Source: Gammaproteobacteria bacterium (GTDB taxonomy: Bacteria; Pseudomonadota; Gammaproteobacteria; HK1). From it: DNA of 10,784 nucleotides. Shown in pieces: positions 5,941 through 10,784 of this stretch. Positions within the stretch are counted from its first letter, which is position 1. The number at the start of each line of letters is the position of its first letter. A model generated the notes under the pieces. That model was not told the origin of the DNA, made no database searches, and saw nothing but the letters and a program-made list of their open reading frames with translations. A program made the translations under genes and the position numbers. The stretch spans positions 1 through 10,784 of the forward strand of contig JABDQX010000148.1 in the NCBI GenBank assembly GCA_013042035.1. The letters run 5' to 3'.

Positions 5941-7845
5941 TTGAACAAAAAGTTGCCATTTTCCCACGGCGTTTTAGTGTTTGCTCTTGCTTGCGCCGTC
6001 ACCTTCGGTCTCCATTGGCAAAGCTGGTCAGGCTGTTTGGAGGCAATCTATTATGACCTTTGGCATCGTTTGGCCGAAAAGCGAACCGAGCCGCTACATA
6101 CTGCCATTGTGAAAATAGATGACGAATCTCTCTTGTTGTATCCAAAGACACCACTGATATTTTGGGGGCCTCACTTTGCTCGGGCCATAGAGGTGCTGGA
6201 CAAAGTCGGTGCAAAGGTAATCGGGCTGGATTTTTTGTTTTCCGTCAGTGCCGAAGAATGGATGGCGGAATTTTCCGATGACTACAACCAACAGGCCCAT
6301 ACCTACGATATCCCATTACGAACGCAATTGAGCAAGGGAAAAACTATTTTGATGGGTATGGTGGGGCGTGATATGGCCGGCCGTGGCCACCTATTTTTGC
6401 CGGTACCCGATTTGTTGTACGCACTTCCCAATGGATTTGCCGATATCGGATTGGAAAATATCCCCAAGCATTCCGACGGGGTCGTGCGACAGTTTCACTT
6501 GGCTTTTGCGGAACGCCGGATGCAACCCCGGTTGGGTTTTGGTGCCTTGTTGGCGTCTCGGGCAGTTGGGCAAAACCTATCGTCCGATGTATTGCATGTG
6601 AAAGACAGCGTTATTGGCGCTTCGGCTTCTCTTAAGCAGATTGGGTTTGTCGGCCCTCCAGGCACCGTACCCAAACTTCCCTTTGCCAAACTGTTGGCTC
6701 CTCGCGCATTGGAAGATCCGGAAGTTCAGGCCCTGCGGGGGAGAGTCGTTATTATTTCGCCGGAAATGACCGGTACTCGGGATGTCTATCCAACCCCATA
6801 CGCAAGCAGAATATTATTCGGGCAAAGGGGATTTATGACCGGTGCGGAAGTCCACGCCAATGTTGTCGAAACATTACTGAGTGGTCGCTACCCACGTGCG
6901 CCCAAAACCGAATTGACAATATCGCTGGCCTTTGGTGTATTGGGTATTGCGATATTTGCCTATTTCCTTCTCAATCCATGGTTGGGATTACTTGTTGGAT
7001 TCGCTCTTGCGATTGCGTGGGCCACGGTCAGTTACCTGGGGTTTCTTTTCTATTGGCAAATTCCGGTTTTCAGTACACAGGCCGGATTGCTCACCGCCTA
7101 TCTTGGCAGTTTGAGTTTTCGTCTGATTGGACAGGAGCGCTTCAATAGCGAACTCAAGGGCCTTCTTTCCCGGTACGTCAGCAGCGACATTGCAAACAGG
7201 CTTATCACCCGACGTGAAAGCACATATTTGGGGGGAGAGCGCAAGATTGTTACGATCCTGTTTTCCGATATCCGGAATTTCACGACCATTGCCGAATATA
7301 TACAACCGGAAGATGCCATGAAAATACTTAACACCTACTTCGGCCAGGTTTCTCAAGCCATCGCGGAAGAAGGCGGAAGAGTCGACAAATTCATGGGAGA
7401 TGCGGTCATGGCCGTTTTCGGCGATACGAATAACGAACAAGATCATGCCTGGCGGGCCGTGCGAACAGCCTGCAGGATCGAACGATCATCGAAAGAATTC
7501 CGAAATTGGATGACAAAGCACTTTCCTGACCACAATCTACCGAATTTTTCCGTGGGAATTGGAATCGATACTGGACCGGTAGTCGTTGGGAACGTCGGTT
7601 CCAGTCAGCGAATGGAGTACACGGAGATTGGCGATACTGTCAATGTAGCGTCCCGGCTCCAGGGGGTGTGCAAGGAGCTAGGTTGTACCGTGCTGGCAAG
7701 TCGGACAACGATAGACCACATCGAAAAAGACAAACTGATCTGCGGTCGTCACGAAAAAGTATCGATAAAAGGGCGCCAGAAACGGATAGAGGTATTCGAG
7801 GTGTGCGGATTGCGCGGCAAAGATGCCGTATCGCCCGATCGATAA
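5941..7845 (+). CDS. CHASE2-domain class III adenylate/guanylate cyclase
   Basis: Membrane-bound nucleotide cyclase of 634 residues. It has an N-terminal membrane segment (about 10-26), a periplasmic CHASE2 sensor (about 30-320), three closely spaced membrane helices (about 325-345, 347-371, 376-396) and a cytoplasmic class III catalytic domain (about 430-600). Catalytic residues are complete: metal ligands D443 (FSDI) and D487 (GDAV), purine-contact K483 (DKFMGD) and T561 (EYTEIGDTVN), and transition-state N568 and R572 (NVASRL). The Lys/Thr pair is typical of class IIIb, many of which are adenylate cyclases stimulated by bicarbonate. The start is TTG 5941: a stop at 5920 limits the frame, no ATG occurs before codon 108, and TTG keeps the basic NKK leader. 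No clear ribosome site is visible. It begins 50 bp after cpoB. Confidence 0.9.
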   Translation: MNKKLPFSHGVLVFALACAVTFGLHWQSWSGCLEAIYYDLWHRLAEKRTEPLHTAIVKIDDESLLLYPKTPLIFWGPHFARAIEVLDKVGAKVIGLDFLFSVSAEEWMAEFSDDYNQQAHTYDIPLRTQLSKGKTILMGMVGRDMAGRGHLFLPVPDLLYALPNGFADIGLENIPKHSDGVVRQFHLAFAERRMQPRLGFGALLASRAVGQNLSSDVLHVKDSVIGASASLKQIGFVGPPGTVPKLPFAKLLAPRALEDPEVQALRGRVVIISPEMTGTRDVYPTPYASRILFGQRGFMTGAEVHANVVETLLSGRYPRAPKTELTISLAFGVLGIAIFAYFLLNPWLGLLVGFALAIAWATVSYLGFLFYWQIPVFSTQAGLLTAYLGSLSFRLIGQERFNSELKGLLSRYVSSDIANRLITRRESTYLGGERKIVTILFSDIRNFTTIAEYIQPEDAMKILNTYFGQVSQAIAEEGGRVDKFMGDAVMAVFGDTNNEQDHAWRAVRTACRIERSSKEFRNWMTKHFPDHNLPNFSVGIGIDTGPVVVGNVGSSQRMEYTEIGDTVNVASRLQGVCKELGCTVLASRTTIDHIEKDKLICGRHEKVSIKGRQKRIEVFEVCGLRGKDAVSPDR

Positions 7846-7861
7846 TTTTGCTTTGCAAACA

Positions 7862-8530
7862 ATGAAGACATATCTAACGAAATTTCCGTGCACGGCCCTG
7901 GCAGGGTTGCTGTTGGTAGCCCCAATACCGGGTAACGCAACTTCCTTGGATAGACAGTCCGTGTGTATGGCGACCAAATGCAACGGAGAGATCTCCCTGG
8001 CAATCGAGAATCATACCCAGCCGTTGAAAAATTTCATGACACTGCGTAACGGTGATCGGTTGCTTTTGAATCAAGGTAGCGAGCTGGTGCTTGTCTGCTT
8101 TGAGGCACCGGAAACCCCGGGTCGCATGGAAACCTGGCTTGGGCCGGCAGCGCTCACTATCGATGAGAAGGGAGCCCATTCGAGTGAGAAGCAAGCTGCG
8201 GAACTGCGGATATTACCCAAAACACCCAATGTGGACCGTTATGTCGTTGCCGTGGAAGATCAGCCCACGATGAGATTGCCCTCACAACCCATTGCCGGAA
8301 AAGATGGTATGGGGGAACCTGTTGACAATGACTCTCTGTTATCTTGGCAAACCCCGGTAGCAAACTATTCTCCGTTTTCCGGATCACACAGCGGTAACGC
8401 CCTCGGTATATTCGATAACTGGCAAACACAGATGGTGCAAGCAGCTTCGAAGGACAATTGTTGGGTGGCGAGATTGAGGACAGGACTGGGAGAACTACTT
8501 TCGAGGATTTCGCCGATAAATCATGACTGA
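7862..8530 (+). CDS. Small secreted FecR-like protein paired with the cyclase
   Basis: A 222-residue exported protein. From ATG 7862 it opens with a clean signal peptide (MKTYLTKFPC, then a hydrophobic stretch ending PGNA, about residue 25). An in-frame ATG at 7823 would add 13 residues and overlap the cyclase, but would weaken the signal peptide. The mature part contains a FecR-like beta segment with NGDRLLLNQGSELVLVCF followed by WLGPAALTI, the 'height of response/level of signal' pattern seen in small FecR-like exported proteins. The rest (about 135-222) is unrecognised and lacks membrane segments. It starts 16 bp after the cyclase and overlaps tldD by 8 bp, implying coupled expression. 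I infer a periplasmic partner or modulator for the CHASE2 sensor. The FecR-like call is by pattern only. Confidence 0.7.
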   Translation: MKTYLTKFPCTALAGLLLVAPIPGNATSLDRQSVCMATKCNGEISLAIENHTQPLKNFMTLRNGDRLLLNQGSELVLVCFEAPETPGRMETWLGPAALTIDEKGAHSSEKQAAELRILPKTPNVDRYVVAVEDQPTMRLPSQPIAGKDGMGEPVDNDSLLSWQTPVANYSPFSGSHSGNALGIFDNWQTQMVQAASKDNCWVARLRTGLGELLSRISPINHD

Positions 8531-9968
8531 CACACTTAAACTTGCAAAAACGCTCATCCTGGAACCCGCCGGACTTGGAGAGCCTGAGATCCAGGCCACA
8601 TTGGATCGGTTGCTCGGCCATTCCATCGATACCGCGGACATCTACTTTCAAAGTACGCGCTCCGAGTCATGGATGTTGGAAGACGGCCTTATCAAGGAAG
8701 CCAGTTACAACATCGAGCAAGGGGCCGGTGTGCGGGCAGTTAGCGGCGAGAAGACTGGATTTGCCTATAGCGACGAGATCGCCTTGCCCGCGCTTACTCG
8801 CGCGGCAACGGCAGCCCGCGCCATCGCGGGCCGTGGCGAGAGTGGCAAACTGCAGGCCTGGCGACGCGCGGAAGAAAAAACACTCTATCGAACCGACGAT
8901 CCGCTCCTTGATTTCACCGAGCAACAACGGGTTGAACTGCTCAAAGCCATCGATGCCGAGGCCCGTGGGCAGGATCCACGTGTTACCCAGGTCATCGTGG
9001 GACTTGCCGGGGAATCGAGTGCGATGCTGATTGCCGGGACGGATGGCACCTTTGTAGGAGATATACGTCCGTTGGTTCGCCTTAACGTCCATGTGATTGT
9101 TGAACAGAACGGCAGGCGTGAGCAAGGCAGCGCCGGTGGTGGTGGACGATATGGTTATGGCGTTTTCCTGGATCGGAACAGAGGTTTTGGCTTTGCCCGG
9201 GAGGCCGTGCGTCAGGCACTTGTCAATCTGGAGGCCATCGATGCACCTGCCGGCACCATGGCCGTGGTGCTAGGTCCCGGCTGGCCCGGTATACTTTTGC
9301 ACGAGGCCATTGGCCATGGTTTGGAAGGTGACTTCAATCGCAAGGGAAGCTCGGCATTTGCCGGGCGGATCGGTGAGCGGGTAGCAACCGAACATTGTAC
9401 GGTGGTGGACGATGGTACACTACCCGAACGGCGCGGTTCGTTGAACGTGGACGACGAAGGAACACCCACGAAATGTACCGTACTGATAGAAAAAGGCATT
9501 CTCACGGGGTACTTGCAGGATAAACTCAATGCGCGGCTTATGGGGACGGTATCGACGGGCAATGGACGCCGGGAATCCTACGCCCATCTGCCCATGCCGC
9601 GAATGACCAACACCTATCTGCTGGCGGGAGAACATGCCCCCGAGGAGATTATCGGTTCCGTGGATAAGGGGTTATATGCTGCCCATTTCGGTGGTGGTCA
9701 GGTGGATATCACGTCCGGTAAATTCGTTTTCTCCGCGAGCGAGGCCTATCTCATCGAGAAGGGCAGGATCACCCAGCCCGTCAAGGGCGCCACATTGATC
9801 GGCAATGGACCGGATATATTGACCAAGGTTACCATGCTCGGCAACGATCTGGCGCTGGATGAGGGAGTTGGCGTGTGCGGAAAGGAAGGCCAAAGCGTTC
9901 CGGTGGGGGTCGGTCAGCCGACATTGCGGGTAGATGCCCTTACCGTCGGAGGAACGGAAGTGGGGTGA
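8523..9968 (+). CDS. tldD: Metalloprotease TldD
   Basis: Catalytic subunit of the TldD/TldE (PmbA) zinc protease, which clips leader peptides such as that of microcin B17 and degrades the CcdA antitoxin in E. coli. It is cytoplasmic. Length is 481 residues, the same as E. coli TldD. The zinc motif HEAIGH is at 260-265 (H260, E261, H265), followed by GLEGDFNRKGSSAF. The third metal ligand, conserved near the C terminus, is C452 in GVGVCGKEGQ. The Gly-rich segment GGGGRYGYG (205-213) is also typical. ATG 8523 overlaps the stop of the secreted-protein gene by 8 bp, suggesting translational coupling rather than a strong ribosome site. The partner gene tldE is not in the window. The gene ends 27 bp before tRNA-Ser and no terminator is seen between them. 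Confidence 0.95.
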   Translation: MTDTLKLAKTLILEPAGLGEPEIQATLDRLLGHSIDTADIYFQSTRSESWMLEDGLIKEASYNIEQGAGVRAVSGEKTGFAYSDEIALPALTRAATAARAIAGRGESGKLQAWRRAEEKTLYRTDDPLLDFTEQQRVELLKAIDAEARGQDPRVTQVIVGLAGESSAMLIAGTDGTFVGDIRPLVRLNVHVIVEQNGRREQGSAGGGGRYGYGVFLDRNRGFGFAREAVRQALVNLEAIDAPAGTMAVVLGPGWPGILLHEAIGHGLEGDFNRKGSSAFAGRIGERVATEHCTVVDDGTLPERRGSLNVDDEGTPTKCTVLIEKGILTGYLQDKLNARLMGTVSTGNGRRESYAHLPMPRMTNTYLLAGEHAPEEIIGSVDKGLYAAHFGGGQVDITSGKFVFSASEAYLIEKGRITQPVKGATLIGNGPDILTKVTMLGNDLALDEGVGVCGKEGQSVPVGVGQPTLRVDALTVGGTEVG

Positions 9969-9995
9969 TTTTCGCCCTGCGAAGAAACATTATCA

Positions 9996-10083
<88 letters not shown>

Positions 10084-10234
10084 ATCATCATAATTTTGTT
10101 ATTATTTGTCAATCAGATAAGTAAGTATCGTTTTAGCAGATCCCCCAATGAGCGTGTGCTTGGGTAAGAAATTCGGTCGGTAGTTGATGGGATAATGCGC
10201 TGCTCGGGATAAAGTTTGCGTGAAAATTAGGGGA
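10084..10234. other. AT-rich spacer after tRNA-Ser
   Basis: I see no gene and no clear terminator for the tRNA. A weak CCCA/TGGG-bounded fold occurs near 10144-10165. No second copy of the tRNA 3' end, which an integrated element would leave, is visible in the window. Confidence 0.5.
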
Positions 10235-10263
10235 TGATTTTGAATAAGTATGTGGGGTACAAT
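10235..10263 (+). promoter_or_regulatory. Candidate promoter of the structured RNA
   Basis: TACAAT at 10258-10263 matches the sigma-70 -10 consensus at five of six positions. With 17-bp spacing the -35 is only TGATTT (10235-10240), which is poor. The expected start, about 7 nt downstream, falls at 10270-10271, just in front of the closing helix of the structured RNA. That fit in position is the main support. Confidence 0.4.
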
Positions 10264-10270
10264 CCATCCT

Positions 10271-10372
10271 GTAAAAGCGAACATGCGCGGGGCAAACTCC
10301 AGGCCGTCAAGCCGACGGCAGCACCCTTTAGAGGTGTGGGATCCTGGGGCCTGGGGTTCGCTTTTCCTTTTT
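10271..10372 (+). ncRNA. Candidate structured small RNA of about 100 nt
   Basis: AAAAGCGAAC (10273-10282) pairs perfectly with GTTCGCTTTT (10356-10365), and the 3' arm runs on into CCTTTTT (10366-10372), as in an intrinsic terminator. Stacked inside it, TCCAGGCC (10298-10305) pairs with GGCCTGGG (10348-10355), leaving a 15-nt bulge (10283-10297). A third helix, GCCGTC (10303-10308) with GACGGC (10314-10319), competes for three bases of the second. A small CACC/GGTG hairpin lies at 10322-10335. CCTGGGG is repeated in tandem (10343-10356), offering two pairing registers. I see no matching reading frame and do not recognise the family; it lacks the GGAA loop of 4.5S RNA. The RNA call is inference from structure plus the promoter-like box. 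Confidence 0.5.
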
Positions 10373-10389
10373 AAGATACCGGTGCACAC

Positions 10390-10413
10390 GCTGAAACCCA
10401 CCCCCCTTTCAGC
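10390..10413 (-). terminator. Hairpin just beyond the DUF3800-like stop
   Basis: GCTGAAA (10390-10396) and TTTCAGC (10407-10413) form a perfect 7-bp stem around CCCACCCCCC. On the minus strand the loop reads GGGGGGTGGG. It lies one base beyond the stop codon of the minus-strand gene. With no U-tract, a terminator role is positional inference. Confidence 0.4.
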
Positions 10414-10414
10414 C

Positions 10415-10784
10415 TTAGCGCGAAGCGCTAGCCTGTTCTAGCTCTCTGATCCAGCCATTCTTGCCCGCAAATTCCGCAGCCCCGTCATAGGGTAGTAGTT
10501 TGAATCCGTAGCTTAGCAGGTTCCCACTTCGGCGATAGAAACGCTCCCGCAGAAAGGTAATGTAGCTCTGATCCGTCATGCCGTAGCGGTTGGGCTCCAG
10601 GGCCGCGAAACAGGCGCCGATACAGGCATCGGCAATCTGTAGGTTCTTGCATTCCTGCCCGGTGCGCGGTATCGGTTTACCGATTACATTCGCGACCAGT
10701 TCACTGCTGGGATCGGCCTTCACCCGTTCCAGGTAATCGTCCAATGCCCGATAGGACATATTGGAACGACTTTCGAAGTAGAGA
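10415..10784 (-). CDS. Probable DUF3800 protein, C-terminal part (cut by window edge)
   Basis: The frame is open from the right edge to a TAA at 10417-10415, giving about 122 residues of a C terminus. The ATG at 10759 is probably internal, because the reading frame continues upstream to the edge with family-like sequence (FESRSN before MSYRALDDYL). LQIADACIGACF, followed by an FLRERFYRRSGNLLSYGFKL segment, matches my recollection of the C-terminal half of DUF3800 proteins, in which 'LQxAD' is the hallmark. This family has an RNase H-like fold and often occurs on mobile or defence-associated DNA; its biochemical role is poorly defined. A hairpin overlaps the stop codon. Family call is moderate, and nothing can be said about the N terminus. 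Confidence 0.6.
   Translation of the reverse strand, partial: LYFESRSNMSYRALDDYLERVKADPSSELVANVIGKPIPRTGQECKNLQIADACIGACFAALEPNRYGMTDQSYITFLRERFYRRSGNLLSYGFKLLPYDGAAEFAGKNGWIRELEQASASR
10416..10430 (-). terminator. GCGAAGC-centred hairpin over the DUF3800-like stop codon
   Basis: TAGCGC-GAA-GCGCTA is a perfect 6-bp stem with a 3-base loop that overlaps the stop codon. It has the same GC-GAA-GC core as the hairpin at the ppk stop (356-378). In mRNA it reads GCGC-UUC-GCGC. It may stabilise the 3' end or assist termination together with the adjacent hairpin. Confidence 0.45.

Noticed and set aside
10273..10365. Integron attC site
   Set aside because: The arms end in AAC and GTT, but the adjacent bases (GCG and CGC) do not fit the RYYYAAC and GTTRRRY core sites.
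10271..10372. 4.5S (SRP) RNA
   Set aside because: Size and overall hairpin shape are similar, but the GGAA tetraloop and the conserved internal loops of domain IV are missing.
10271..10372. Retron msr-msd RNA
   Set aside because: The closing inverted repeat is suggestive, but no reverse transcriptase gene follows on the same strand in the window.
10271..10372. GEMM (cyclic di-GMP) riboswitch
   Set aside because: A GGGCAAAC-like string is present near 10289-10297, but the conserved ACGCAAAGCC segment and second helix are absent and no gene follows in sense.

Overview
The window looks like a chromosomal segment of a gammaproteobacterium. The pal-cpoB pair, a TldD of 481 residues, a CHASE2-type class III cyclase and a CCA-encoding tRNA-Ser all fit this. 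I cannot name a genus from sequence alone. Coding density is normal, with three gene-poor gaps (1-377, 3906-4346, 10084-10414) that hold most of the unexplained structure.

Layout. On the minus strand, 378-2702 encodes polyphosphate kinase (ppk), followed at its stop codon by a strong small hairpin. Just upstream of the ppk start lies a 183-bp fold-back element (2749-2931) with terminal inverted repeats and TTA on both sides, which I read as a MITE. Next, on the plus strand, is a stand-alone RnfB-like multi-cluster ferredoxin (3096-3905), whose C-terminal ferredoxin domain has lost exactly the ligands of one cluster. After a 441-bp gap with a hairpin, a short tandem repeat and a 14-bp inverted repeat comes a compact plus-strand run: pal (4347-4880), cpoB (4967-5890), a CHASE2 adenylate/guanylate cyclase starting at TTG (5941-7845), a small secreted FecR-like protein (7862-8530) and tldD (8523-9968). 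It ends with tRNA-Ser(UGA) (9996-10083). The gaps shrink from 86 and 50 bp to 16 bp and then an 8-bp overlap, so at least cyclase-secreted protein-tldD, and perhaps pal through tldD, are probably co-transcribed.

After the tRNA comes a candidate small structured RNA (about 10271-10372). It has a -10-like box in front, a perfect 10-bp closing helix and a U-rich end. Converging on it from the right edge is the C-terminal part of a probable DUF3800 protein (minus strand, stop at 10415).

How the genes may work together: Pal and CpoB act at the outer membrane/peptidoglycan during division. The cyclase has a periplasmic CHASE2 sensor and sits next to a secreted protein that could report an envelope state to it (inference). 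Ppk and the RnfB-like protein are separate units. The most novel-looking items are the structured RNA near the right edge, the cluster loss in the RnfB-like protein, the MITE in the ppk leader, and the linkage of the cyclase/secreted-protein pair to pal-cpoB.
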